Source: Xestospongia bergquistia
Taxonomy: Eukaryota; Porifera; Demospongiae; Haplosclerida; Petrosiidae
Assembly: GCA_963965975.1 (NCBI GenBank)
Contig: OZ014411.1
Location: 13,284,501 to 13,348,500, forward strand
DNA length: 64,000 nt
Direction: 5' to 3'
The translations under genes and the position numbers were made by a program. Positions 10,086 through 21,529 of this stretch are shown piece after piece. How positions within the stretch are numbered: position 1 is the first letter of the stretch; every line of letters begins with the position of its first letter. The notes under the pieces were generated by a model, which saw only the letters and a program-made list of their open reading frames with translations, did not search any database and had not been told where the DNA came from.

Positions 10086-10182
10086 CTTATTGTCCAACAA
10101 TAGCTCCTGTATATGTTACCTTACATGTAAATTCCTGTGACATTGTTCTATAATAGTTTGTGTTATATTGTTGGACAATAAG
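10086..10182. mobile_element. 97-bp MITE-like element with 16-bp perfect terminal inverted repeats
   Basis: CTTATTGTCCAACAAT at 10086–10101 and its exact complement ATTGTTGGACAATAAG at 10167–10182 bound about 65 bp of AT-rich DNA. Near 25610–25693 the interior and one terminus recur in inverted orientation, so the unit exists more than once. No clear target duplication is seen; it could instead be a simple foldback. Confidence 0.55.
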
Positions 10183-10480
10183 ATTATCACTACCAGTGAG
10201 CATTAAACCTGTCCATCGTATTATAAAACATAAAAGTTCATTCAGTAGACAATTGAACTATTCAACAAGTCAACTTACAATAGGTATATTAACAAATGTC
10301 ATCAGATCATTCTTAGTAGTGTTATTATATAGACCTACTAAATGTAACAGAATTTGTTTTGTTCTAAAATTATAGTTACTATACAACTGACAATCATTAG
10401 AACATTATATACTTAATAATTCAAGTTTATAACACTACATGTAAGTTAGGGATAAAGAAGAGTCTAGAATTCAGGATATC
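10183..10480. repeat. Dispersed repeat (GTGACCATTAAACCTGTCC family)
   Basis: The motif tatcactaccagtgagcattaaacctgtcc, and the tcattcagtagacaatt segment after it, recur at about 12485, 23565 and in part at 36785. There is no coding signal. Confidence 0.65.
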
Positions 10481-11710
10481 ATGTGAAATGTTCAATGATA
10501 GAAAAGCCAATTCTTTGAACCTTTAACCAACAAATAAGCAAGAAAAATCCTAGATGTCTATAAAGAGACCAAATATAGTTCATGATGCTAGAGTAAAATA
10601 CTAGATGTCAGAAGTAAGCAATGAAATACCAGTTGTTAGTAAATATCTTAGTGAAGGTAAAATAATACTTGATGTCAGTAAGACGAGAAGATAACTCCTA
10701 GACACCAGTGACAAACCTGTCCTAGATGTAATCAAATGTTGATATGACAGTTTTAGATTTAAGAATAATCATGAAATAAAATTAAAATCATAGATGCTAA
10801 CATAATGTATAAATATTAAGGAGAATGGTTTGTATTGTACAATAGACACAGAGCACTAACATTTCTGAATTACATTTACACTGACAATAACACAAAGAGT
10901 TAACAATACAGGAAAATACAACATGCACAAAGCATTAACAATACAGAATAAGGTGACAGACACAGAGGGTTAAGAATTTTAGGATCAACTCCTACATCAC
11001 TCATATAAGAGGATTGACTGTTTAAGATTATATAACAGACAAAGATGATTAGCAATACAGGGTAATATGATAGACACAGAGTGTTAACAATACAGGATAA
11101 TACAACAGACACAACAACTCATATATACAACATCTATAAGCATTTAGGATTATAGAACAGACACAGGGAATAACATTTCAGAATTATACCAAGATCAAGG
11201 GTTAACAAAACAAGATATTATGACAAACACAGAGGGTTAAGAACTCATATAACACTCACATAAGGGGGTTGACCATTTAGGATTATATAACAGACACAGA
11301 CAATTAATACTGGGTAATATAGCAGATACAGAGGGTTAACAATATAGATAATATGACATGTATAGAGGGTTAACAATACAAGATAATACAACGAACACAG
11401 AGGGTTAACAATACAGGATAATGTGACAGACATGGACAGGTTAACAATTCAGAATCAACTCATGACCACTTAGAAACATACAACAGACACAGAGGGTTAA
11501 CAATACATGGTAAAACAAAGACGGAGAGTTAACAACAGGATACTAAAACAAACACACAAAGGGAACAATTACAAAACAAGGGGTTAATAATTCATGATTA
11601 TACAACACACACAGATATAGAACATTTTAAGGCAAACACAAAGGGAACATTTTAGGATTACTACAACACACAGACAAAGGGTTTGAAGAATGATGATGGA
11701 GTTAATATGT
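10480..11710. repeat. Minisatellite arrays (~38-bp and ~35-bp units)
   Basis: From 10480 to 10800 degenerate units contain 'ctagatgtcagtaag'. From about 10840 to 11700 units of about 35–40 bp follow the pattern acagacacagagggttaaca then atacaggataatacg. Open reverse-strand frames across the array are periodic artefacts (repeated CIVN..YYPVL words), not genes. The same second family recurs at 13290–13900 and 24260–24900. Confidence 0.85.
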
Positions 11711-12100
11711 ATGTATGGAAGGGTCTGACATCAAGACAATGGGTCACTGTTATATGAGGTTATAGAGGGATAGTTTTATATATAGCTACACAAAAGACAA
11801 AATGCACAAAATGTGAGGTTACACAAGACAAGGAGGACCACATGATTATTAGAAAGTAATGACAAGACAACATACAACCTGTTGTTAAATGTCCAAGTCA
11901 CATTACAATGTCCATATGTACAACCCATAAACTGATCTTCAAACATTCTCAAGACACAAGCAAAGCCAATCAATCTCAAGATTCAAAGCAGAACAACAAC
12001 CAGTGATCAATGTTGAATAATTCTCCAGATCATTAAGACACAGGCAGTTATTAATGTCCAGTGTTATAGAAAACCTATTAATGAGACAAAAAAGTCAATA
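11710..12100. other. Unassigned AT-rich sequence
   Basis: I see no gene, repeat unit or splice-bounded frame in this stretch. Confidence 0.5.
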
Positions 12101-13940
12101 GTATTGTATACATAGTACATGATATTACAATTATCATCCTCAGCAGTTAAAGAATATTCAGCCAGAACATCAGCTACAGAATAAAATGATCAATTAGAAT
12201 TAAAGATATATAAAAGATCAATCTTACATTGAGTAGTTATTAGAGAACCTCACTATATCATCTCCACTCCAGTTATCAATGTCTCACTATAAAATTAAAG
12301 GAAATAGTTTAGTACAACAGTGTCAAATTAATGATAGATCAAACTTACAGTCTAACTTATCAGAGAACATTAACATTATGTAGAATTATACAGTAGATCG
12401 AAGTCCCTCTAAAGTATTAAAATTCATGTTTAGTATATTATTATAACAGATATATGTTACAGTAGTCATCAGTTCAGATCATCATTACCAGTGACCATTA
12501 AACCTGTCCATCCTATTACAAAAAGTAATTCATTCAGTAGACAATTGTAAATAAATAGTTAGTAAATTTGTAATATGTAATAGATATGACTTATATATAC
12601 TATCTATTTCATAAGACTACACTAGATCTAGATCATCTCAAGTTGGTGTAGAACAAGTTACTATAATAGTGTAAGAGAATAAACAGTATAAACTTTTATT
12701 TATCAAGTCTTTCTATTAAATTACTAGCAGCAGAACACTCATTTCCAATAATCAATCATCTAACTGTCCTATTATAAAGTAATCCAAACCTAAAAAGGTC
12801 ATTTAAATTGTTGAGTTTAGAACAGTTCTCAACCAGTTCATCATCATCTCCAGTAGACTAGTAAACAATAGTCCTACTTTAAAATAAAATAAAAACTTAT
12901 AACATTGAAATAATTATTGTTATAAATTGACAAGAGTCTGTTGTATAGTAAAATTACAACAGTTCATATCACTTATTTGGGATAAAGGGAAGACCTTAGA
13001 TTTCAGAATAAACAAATTCAGATACCAGACAAACTTTACCTGTCATGTAAAACCTTTGATGCTAAGAGATTCATTTCTTCATATCCTCCAGGTCAGAAAT
13101 AATTATGAAAAATTCTAGATGCCAGCATAAAGACAATGATGCTAATAAAAACGTTTGTGTTAAGAAGCTAAGTAAAATACTAGATATTAGAAGTAAACAA
13201 TAAAAAAACAGATGCCAGTAAAAATCCTGATGATAGTAAATATCAATGAGATACCTATACTAGCTGAAATAAAAATTGTCAACAGACACAAGACGTCTAT
13301 CATTTCTGAACTATGTTTACACTGACACAGAGGATTAAATATACATAATAATATGACAGACACAGAGAGTTAACAATACAGGACAATACTCCAAATACAG
13401 AGGGTTAACAATACATAATAATATGACAAAAAGAGAGTTAACAATACAGGACAACACTATGAATACAGTGTTAAATATACAGGATTACAGAACAATACAA
13501 CAGACACAGAGTTGTGAACAATACAAGATAACGTGACAGATACAGAGGGTCAACAATACAAGATAATATGGGAGATACAGAGGATTAAAAATACAAGATA
13601 ATACAACAAACACAGAGTGTTAACAACACAGGGTAATATTACAGACACAGAGGGTTAATAATACAGGATAATACGACAGATATAAAGGATTAATATTTCA
13701 GAATCATACAAAGACAGAGGGTTAACAAAACAGGTTACTAAAACAAACACACAAAGGGAACAATTATAAACAAAAGTGTTAATAATTCAAGATTATACAA
13801 CAGACACAGATATAGAACATTTCAAGACAAACACAGAGGGAATGTTTCAGGATTACTACAACACACAAACAAAGGGTTTGGAGAATGAGGAAAGGTTGAT
13901 ATGTATGGAAGGGTCTGACATCATGAAACTATCTAGTAGA
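12100..13940. repeat. Duplicon C, copy 1 (~1.8 kb)
   Basis: Collinear with 23150–24925 at high identity, from agtattgtatacatagtaca through the 'ttgttgagtttagaacagtt' segment and the acagacacagaggg minisatellite, to gtctgacatcatgaaactat. Homology stops abruptly at about 13937, where copy 2 continues with different DNA. Copy 1 has an extra segment around 12590–12800 absent from copy 2. A partial third copy is at 36480–36800. Confidence 0.8.
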
Positions 13941-14186
13941 AAGCTTTCTCTTGCACGGACAACATCTTCGTCAGATTTGGGAAGGGCGTATCTTGTAGTA
14001 GAAGTAGTCGTCGTGGGGAGGGGGCAACACGTGTTCAAATCTGAGAAAATGACGTCAAAGAAATTATTCTCATTAATTTTGAAATTCTTAATTCTGGAGA
14101 CGCAATGTTTCTAGGTTAGTTGCTATGGACGCACTCTATCAAGGCTAGTTGCTATTGTGAGTTTTTTTTTAATAAATACCTTAGAT

Positions 14187-14313
14187 ACTGTTTATTCAAT
14201 TTATACGTGTATTTATAAACCCTTGGAAACCCATAGCAACCTTGCCCTTCGCGCTCGGTTGCTATATTCGTTTCCTCGAGTTTATAAATACGCATATAAA
14301 CCTCGTAAACAGT
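14187..14313. repeat. 127-bp foldback with 55–57-bp arms
   Basis: The arms are 14187–14241 and 14257–14313 with a 15-nt loop (ttgcccttcgcgctc). Both arms share actgttta, gtatttataaac, ggaaac and atagcaacc in opposite orientation. Because of the symmetry both strands show an open frame containing PRVYKY; these are mirror images, not genes. Confidence 0.8.
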
Positions 14314-14429
14314 ATATAACCTATATTTGTTATTATTAGTATTATAATTATGTTTGTTATTGTCCATTAGTAAAGACAAGACATATCGTCCTTGTTGATA
14401 TCGTCCTATAGGATAACATTATCAAGACA

Positions 14430-14700
14430 TATCCTTACAGGATATCAACAATCTGGATGATATCCATACAGATCAGAGAGACTACATAATCACTGTCAAA
14501 TTTCAACTCAAAAATCTTACTCTCTGTACATATAGTAAACTAAGTGACACTTGATTCTCATGTAACACAGTAACATGTTTAAATGGCAAACCTACAGTTT
14601 TCATTCATGGCTAAAATTTATAAAACGTAAAGTTTGTCAGTAAAATTAAAACTGTAATGTGTCCATTAAAAGATTGATATATTTAAAATGCAGAATTTTT
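14430..14700. repeat. Third copy of the duplicon tail
   Basis: Matches 3560–3830 and 16770–17050 (gatatcaa.aa.ctggatga, gatccatac, tcttcctctctgta, gtaacatgt, cgtaaagttt.gtcagtaaaa). It marks the end of a lost unit immediately before duplicon copy B. Confidence 0.7.
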
Positions 14701-15034
14701 TTAAAAGTTAGAACTGACAGATGTGGGTTCATTTAGCTAGTGGGTTAAACTATGATAGCTGTCTCTTTCACACATACACTAGTTTCACTAATTCATAATA
14801 TATACACATGTGCACACATATTGTTATAGAAAAAACCTGAGACCACCACTGTCTAGTTTAGAAGTTTCTGATAGAAATATATCATACCTTTTATTGTATA
14901 TAGACATTGCTAAATTTCTTTCTACTAACAACTTGTAGAATGTTAAAAATACTTTTATAATTATTTTGAAGATTTTAATTAGTTATTAATCAAATCAATT
15001 AAAAATCACTTAATGTTTGTCACGCATGTAGTTA

Positions 15035-15046
15035 TTTCCCGCCAAA
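15035..15046 (+). promoter_or_regulatory. Perfect E2F-type site, copy B
   Basis: TTTCCCGCCAAA matches TTTSSCGCSAAA and lies 41 nt before the ATG at 15087. It is conserved with copy A, although the neighbouring E-box is not. Confidence 0.45.
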
Positions 15047-15699
15047 TTTGTCACGAGTTTGTGTCGAATGGTTGTCAAATTGAAGCATGACAAGATTTCT
15101 TGATAGTATAAAGGACTCCATTTTGCCTATTTTTATTATCAGGTGAGTTATCTCTCCATCCATCCATCCATCTCACATCTATTCTGCAGTTGTTACAAAT
15201 AACTCTCTCTTTCTCTGTCTATGTTCTCTAGGATTCACCTCATCGATGGATCATCTCGTACTTCGTTGGATCAATTCGCCTCATCGTTGGATAACCTCTC
15301 GTCTCTGGATCATCTTTTTTATTTTAGTTATGTCATCTTTATCTGTTTTCTTTTTCTTTTTTGTTCTTTAACTTTTATTTTATTTTTTGTCAATTGATTT
15401 TTTGAATTTAAAAAAAATTCGTCTCTTCGTTTCTACAGGACTCAGCTGTTCTTTTCTTGTGTTCTCTGGTGTTCTTGACTGTTCTTCTTTGGTGTTCTCT
15501 GATGGTCTTGACTGCTCTCTGATGTTCTTGACTGTTCTTCTCTGATGTTCTCTGGATGTAAAAGATGAGTCGCTCTCCTGCTTGGTCTCTTCTGTCTTCC
15601 TTCAAGCCTTCTTTCCTCTTCTTTTAATTTTTTTAAATTTTATTTTGGGCTATTCAGTCCATACACTATACACACACTCATACAAACTCTATTAATTAT

Positions 15700-15771
15700 C
15701 TCCTCCCTGCCGCCTGGCGGCCTAAAAAATTTTTTTTTTAATATCCTAGGCCGCCAGGTGGCGGGGAGGAG
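15700..15771. repeat. GC-rich foldback, copy B
   Basis: The arms 15700–15723 and 15748–15771 are identical to those of copy A, including the two G·U-type positions. Only the A/T loop differs in length and composition. Confidence 0.85.
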
Positions 15772-16528
15772 CTCTGATCTTCTAGGGTGCGTGTGTGTGT
15801 TGTGTGTGTGTGTGTGTTGATGGCCTCTTTTCACTTCCTCTGTCTCTCTTCACTCTCTATCCATTCATTGTCTTCACCAGTTCAGTTCATAACTACTTTT
15901 TTCTTTCCTTGCAGGAGCAGCACTGTTGAAGAAGGTGAGCTCTCTATCCATCCATTCATCCATCTTTAGCAATCCAGTTGTTACAACTAACTCTCTCTTT
16001 CTTTCTCTATGTTCTCTTCTTGTGGAGTGACTGGACTCTTGGGGACTTCAACTACTGAAACTGTCTTATTTTAATTTATTCTTTATTTTTTTTCTTTCTT
16101 TTTCATTGTAATTTTTTCATTTTTAAAGTAGTTTGTTAGTATATTGTTTTAATTTATTATATTGAACTTCTCAAAAAACATTTTTACTAAAACTTATTCA
16201 AGTCAATTATTTTAATTTCAGTTATAGATTAAGTTGATTGCTAATCACCAACTTTGAAATTTCGAGGTGACATTCTAGATTTAATATAACTTTGAAAATT
16301 GAATTAGTTACAATCATACTGAATTTAATCTTTTTACAACTATTGTATTAGTCAGTATAACTAATTTTAACATTTCTTTAGATCATATTATCATTAATAA
16401 TTATTTTATTAACAAAAACCTAAATTATTTAATTAAAAATCTTTTTTTTAATAATTAATTTAAAAGGTTTTTAAAGTGTTTTGCTATTCTTGTAAGCGTT
16501 TTGGTGTACGCTCGTGCTTCTGTCATAT

Positions 16529-16540
16529 TTTCCCGCCAAA
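16529..16540 (+). promoter_or_regulatory. E2F-type site in the second promoter-like region, copy B
   Basis: TTTCCCGCCAAA, a full consensus match, followed by atgacaggtcacacg. Copy A has two TTTCCCGCC half-type sites here. Confidence 0.4.
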
Positions 16541-17060
16541 ATGACAGGTCACACGTTTGCTGTTCCTCTCTAGTCGCGTGCTGATGATATAGTAACGGTT
16601 CTCTGGAGACTTTCTTTCATTGGACTCTTTACCTATTTGAAATTTTAATTTCTGTTTCAGTGTTAATTTTAATCAAGTTCTTTTGAGACGATTATTTTTA
16701 TTCTGGCTTTTAATTGTTAAAATAATTATTTACCATTTAACTTGTTTGTTGTATGTTTACAATGTTCAGTGCTCTCATAAGATATCAAGAAACTGGATGA
16801 GATCCATACAGATCAAAGAGACTGAACAATTGCTGTCACCTTACACAAAGATCTTCCTCTCTGTATTATAAGTGCTACTACTTGATGATATATACTAGTA
16901 GCAATAGATTAACATGTAATGCAGTAACATGTCTAAATGGCAAATATACAATTTTATTTATGGTAAATATAAAAATGTAAAGTTTGGCAATAAAACAGTT
17001 TTAATTGGAATTGTATTAAATGATATATTTAAAGTATAGACAATGTTAGGTATTTTATGG

Positions 17061-17417
17061 TCAGTGGATTAGGTGTGGCCAAATGATGTTGTACTCTGAT
17101 ACTGGTGGTAAGACAGATGTCTCGACTTGATACACACAACATGTCTTAAGGTTATCTTCTAGACTAAATGAACCAGTACAGTCTAGACATTGGTAGGATT
17201 TGTCACCAGTGTAATGAGAATAAATATGATAAGTCATAATGTTACAATCAGTACTAGTCACATGATGACATAGAGGACACTGGAAAGTATCTAGCATTAA
17301 GGGACAATAATTATTGAGATGATCAGTTATTATAGTTGAGTTAACACATGTATTCTTACAGCTACTTACAAGATAACAGAGTTTTGTGTTAGATGACATA
17401 TTCAGTGAGAACCACAC
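17061..17417 (-). CDS. C2H2 zinc-finger protein fragment (copy B)
   Basis: An open frame of 118 codons from the ATG at 17417. Near residues 47–69 it holds FQCPLCHHV ... YHIYSHYTGDKSYQC: C-x2-C-x13-H-x3-H, followed by a TGDKSYQC linker (family linker TGEKPYxC) and a second Cys pair, CLDC. The second finger lacks its histidines (the positions read KTCCVYQ), so only one finger is complete. The family role would be nucleic-acid binding. The reverse-strand order puts it downstream of the Ig-like piece at 18041. With one finger, no neighbouring exon and a broken twin at 3960–4190, it may be a relic. Confidence 0.45.
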   Translation of the reverse strand: MWFSLNMSSNTKLCYLVSSCKNTCVNSTIITDHLNNYCPLMLDTFQCPLCHHVTSTDCNIMTYHIYSHYTGDKSYQCLDCTGSFSLEDNLKTCCVYQVETSVLPPVSEYNIIWPHLIH

Positions 17418-17759
17418 ATGGTATATAGGATAATAATAATTAATTAGAGCTCCACCTACTACTTAAGAGTATTATTAATAATTAACTAATAAATCAATGG
17501 AATGTCTAGATAATTCACTTGCTACAACTATTTCATTGACTTGTAGTCATTAAATGTGTTTATACTGTCATTACTATATTTACCTAATAGTCATCTCTGC
17601 ATTTATAATTTTTTTCAAACATTTTACTTTTAACAAAAATAATGGGACCAGTCAGCATAAAATTTAAAAAATACACAAAGCTTTGATCTTCAGAGAATAA
17701 TACAATTAGTCTTTAAATTTTGGATTACCTTTATACCATTCCAGTGTCCTTGATGTCAT

Positions 17760-18120
17760 TTAACAATCATCATGACAAGTATATCTCCCAGCATGAGTCT
17801 CGGCATCAGTTTTATATCGTATTGTCTCACGTACATAAGGAATTAACTTCATACCAACCTCGTCTCTATCTTCTGCTGCAGTATACACACATATTACTTT
17901 AATGTTTGGGTCTGAAGAATTTGGGTTGACATTCATTGCTGATACTTTAACTACAGTAGCTCCCAGTTCACCAGATACTACTACAGCCTGACTTATTGTC
18001 TCCAAGATCTGATCAGTACAAGAGATGAGTTTGAAGATCAACTATTTGCCTAATGCTAATCTTTTGGCATTGTAGTGAGCTGGATAAATCCAGTAATTAG
18101 CAAAAACCTTTGTGGGTTTG
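17760..18120 (-). pseudogene. Ig-like domain fragment (copy B)
   Basis: A 93-codon frame from the ATG at 18041 ends TDAETHAGRYTCHDDC. D/E-T-x-A-G-x-Y-x-C resembles the Ig F-strand signature. Upstream the homology to copy A (4894 region, WIY.PAH.NA) continues through an in-frame TAG about ten codons before the ATG, so the present ATG is probably not the original start. The segment DPNIKV and the Asp/Glu-rich AAEDRDEVG loop lie mid-domain. Confidence 0.4.
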
Positions 18121-18439
18121 GCGGAATTTTGGCCATCTTTAGGGCTTTAATTTTTAACCCCTTTTCAACTGTCGCAGTGTCAATATGGGTAAAAAGCAGC
18201 ATTAGAAAGACAAGTAAGTTTAATATACAAAGATACCAAGTCTAGAAGTAGTTAGATTATGTTCCCGTTTTAGGTTCCATTTCTTTCTCTTTTAATAAGA
18301 TACCTCACTTGTAAAGAATGGTCCACAATATTAAAGAAGGCAGCAGCTGCTGCTAAGGATGAAAGATCAGAATTCAAATGACTTTCATTTAATTGTTGTA
18401 GGTAAGTACATATAATAGAACTGGTTTGATAATATTGTG

Positions 18440-20385
18440 TGTCTAGTTTATCTCTTCAATCATTTGAACATCCTTTGTGTACATCTGATGTAGTAGTATT
18501 TGATCTGATGTATGTAGATATGAAATGGATGAATGGGTGAATAGATGGATAGATGGATGGATCCAATAGACAGACAGACAGAAGGATGGATAAATAGATG
18601 GTTGGTTGAGTAGATGGGTAGAAATATGTGGGAAATACAGTGAAAGGAATGGATCAATGGGCTTACTTCACATTTGATGTATTACTAGGAACATTGTACC
18701 TTTTTTAAGGAAGTATAATCCTTTAACAGGAGAGGTAATATATGGTTATTTTTAACCCTTTAGTAAATGATTATATTATTATAGCCAATTGATGCCAAGT
18801 CACTTGTTAAATTGACGCTCCAGCCAGGATTACCTCGTCTTCGGACAACGGTTACCAGGCCACACTGGCAGTCCTAGCTAACAATAGCAGGGAATCGAAA
18901 ATACTAAGTTGAGGCCCCAGTGTGTGAGTCAGCAGGGATCGTTTGGATAACACAACATGTTTTTTTAGACTCATAATCTATTTAAACTACTGGAAAGGAA
19001 TATCAGTAGAACTGGTTCTCAGTCTGTCATAGAGAACATTCCACAAATTTGATAAGTTGTACAGTATATACAACTCCAAAATGCAATTAATAATACAAAC
19101 ATAAAACAAAAGAAGAAAATGTCATAGAATATTATTAGCATACATTTTTTCAGATAATAATTTTTAATTGGTTTGACTGGTTTATTAGATTTGTTAAATT
19201 CTTGATAATGAGAATCTAATAAAAAATTAAAGACATGATATTTAAGATATGTCAGTATCATTGTGATTGAAGTCATAATACCTGACCACTAATATAGATT
19301 TTATTTTTTAGGAGAAATTAATATTTACAATATTTATATTTTTAAGTGTCTAGGTAGTCTACAAACAAACACCATACTTTAATGTGAAATTAATAACATT
19401 TTTTTGTGTTACTTTTATTAATGAAATAAATACATTTACATGTATTTGCTGGCACAGTCAATCATTATTCTTCATTATTGTTTGTTCCTTCCATCTATCG
19501 AACAATATAACAGTTCCTTTAGGTCTGCTCACGTGAATGAATGCAATAGAAACTTGAAAGAAGGGGTTAAAATTTGGATAACTTTCCATCCAATGGCTGC
19601 ACGCAGACCTGGGCTGCTACCATGTATACAGGGAGCTCTTTTATCATATTTAATTTTGGTGGGCAGCTAAAACTGATAATTAAAATTATACATCTGACAG
19701 TCCAACCCACTACATGTCCAGAACACTGACAAACAAAACAAATGAAATTATGTACAAGTTATTTGGTGACAAGTTGTCAACATCAATGACAATTCCTACA
19801 TTAAAACCTAAAAAAAAGAAATTAATATAAAGGAAACTTACTAATTAGTTTCAAACCCAATAATTATTATTCTATATTCATAGATAGGATTCATAAGTTC
19901 ATTCACACACGTTTTAGTAAACGACAAACTGTGCCACAGTTGGTATATGCATCAACAATTTATACACTTTGGAAGGAAATCATTTATTATTGTCATAATA
20001 ACAAGTAGTATAGCAAAGTCATGATTAGAAAATCAAGCTGTAACATCAAACCTCATTGCTATGTTTATAGATGATCTATTGCTTTGTATAAAGATGTATT
20101 ATCAAGCTTATTGTATAGACCCATTGCTAAACTTTAAAAGTATACAACAAAGAAATGTATTTATTTACTTGTATAATATACCTGAACTCTCCATATATAA
20201 TATCCAAAGCTGGCAAATTGTATTCATTTTTATAAAAGTTTCTAAAAATAGTATGAAACTAGTATAAAACTGAAAAGCCTAAAAAAGAAGTTAGTAAATT
20301 AAAAGAAGGAATTGACAAAACTACTCAAGAATTCTACTACTAAATTCTTATCTCAGTTCATTAGCACATGAATAGGAATTAGTCA
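18440..20385. other. Intergenic, with GATG/GACA microsatellite
   Basis: 18530–18640 holds interrupted gatggatagatg and cagacagacaga repeats. A locally GC-richer patch (about 18805–18960) has no open frame bounded by splice sites. The rest is AT-rich with nothing recognisable. Confidence 0.6.
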
Positions 20386-20389
20386 GCCA

Positions 20390-21525
20390 TTATGCACCAT
20401 ATTTACGAATAACATAATCAGTTAAAATGTAGTACCAGGTGGTCATGCGAGTACCACTGTTTGTTCCTTGAGAGACACCATAAGCGTGTACTCCAATGAT
20501 TGTGTACACATTATTACTGTTAGAGTAGTAGACAACACTCCCACTAGTATCACCATAAGTATCACACTTGTACCTCAGACATTTAGATTCAACTATAGCA
20601 AGAGGACAACTGGTACCATAGAAACACCAATTTGGGCTACTTGTTGTTGGGAGATCTGCTGAGTAGCAGTAGATAAAGATAGTTGTTAAAGTAACTGGAG
20701 GAATCACAAAAGTAAAGCTCATTGACACTGGAGAGGGAGTACCAACAATGATCCACCCAATATCATTTTCAGGGATACGATTGTTAATCCATCCGTCAAG
20801 GGTAACAGCAGCTTTCCAAGTGTGCTTTGTTCCTTGATTTGGATCACAATCCTTTGCCCGATGGACATTAAAATTAGAGTACCATCCAGTGTCACCATAG
20901 ACACAATGACCCGCAGTTAGAACAATCTTTGGTGCTACAAATGTTCCAGTACATCCGAGACCAACATGTCCAATGGCTGTATAAGGAAATCTGTTTGGAA
21001 CTTGTCATCTACGCGAGTCTGATCCAATGACAGAACATTTCTCAGCTAGATCCTCCAGTGAATCTTCTAGAACCTTACGAAAATCATTGTTAGCATGTGT
21101 AAGTACATCCTCATCTTGAGATTTATCATGAGGGTGTGTGGGTAGTTCCTCATTTTCATCATCTTTATCTTCTTTCGTGTAGAAGAGATTCTCCACTTCT
21201 TCTAATGATCCAGTATATTCATATCCATCTTTGGTCACCATAACGAGTCGAAGACCCTCCAGGAATTCATCTGTACCCTCAGGAGGTGCAGGTTTGTTGC
21301 TGAATTGGAGAGGCAGACCAATGATGTTCTTTATAGGAGAGAACTGAATTTTTTCCATCCATTTTTAGCAGGTCCAGCGTCTATGGACTCCCAAATGAGA
21401 ACAGAGCTAGTCAACACAAAAGGATCAATACTTTCGTTGTAACTTAAAACTTGCAAAGAAGTTAATGATAAGTTAATAGCATTGGTTGCAACAGCAGTGC
21501 TTAATTTTCTATAGTTGATCTCCAT
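20390..21525 (-). pseudogene. Glutamyl-endopeptidase-like (S1B, V8-type) serine protease, two lesions
   Basis: An intronless coding stretch on the reverse strand. The N-terminal pro-region runs from the ATG at 21525, shifts frame near 21345 and continues from about 21358. The mature start motif is CSVIGSDSRR, then a TGA (21005–21007), then QVPNRFPYTAIGHVG, which fits the V8-family pattern IG-x-D-x-R-x-x-V-x-N. The same frame then carries all three catalytic positions: His in TAGHC (20906–20908), Asp in ENDIGW (20762–20764) and Ser in GDTSGS (20543–20545), followed by the IGVHAYG strand. It ends at TAA 20390. No signal peptide is evident. One frameshift and one nonsense codon in an otherwise well-kept enzyme suggest a recent pseudogene, or sequencing error. 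The likely role was secreted or vacuolar endoproteolysis. Confidence 0.75.
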
Positions 21526-21529
21526 TTAT

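Larger units (their letters stand above)
14755..18440. repeat. Duplicon copy B
   Basis: The same unit as 1190–5065. It contains an E2F-type site TTTCCCGCCAAA at 15035–15046 and another at 16529–16540, a candidate first exon at 15087–15142, the GC-rich foldback at 15700–15771, the 20-nt exon at 15915–15934, the zinc finger at 17061–17417 (−) and the Ig-like fragment at 17760–18041 (−). The tail 18205–18440 begins the next unit (homologous to 1190–1440). Confidence 0.85.

Noticed and set aside
10900..11433. Reverse-strand frames with repeated CIVN and YYPVL words
   Set aside because: Minisatellite read-through, no start context and no splice sites.
14152..14379. Two opposed frames of 60 and 75 codons
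   Set aside because: They arise from the symmetry of the foldback at 14187–14313.
18805..18960. GC-richer patch considered as a tRNA or small RNA
   Set aside because: No cloverleaf, B-box or stable stem could be drawn.
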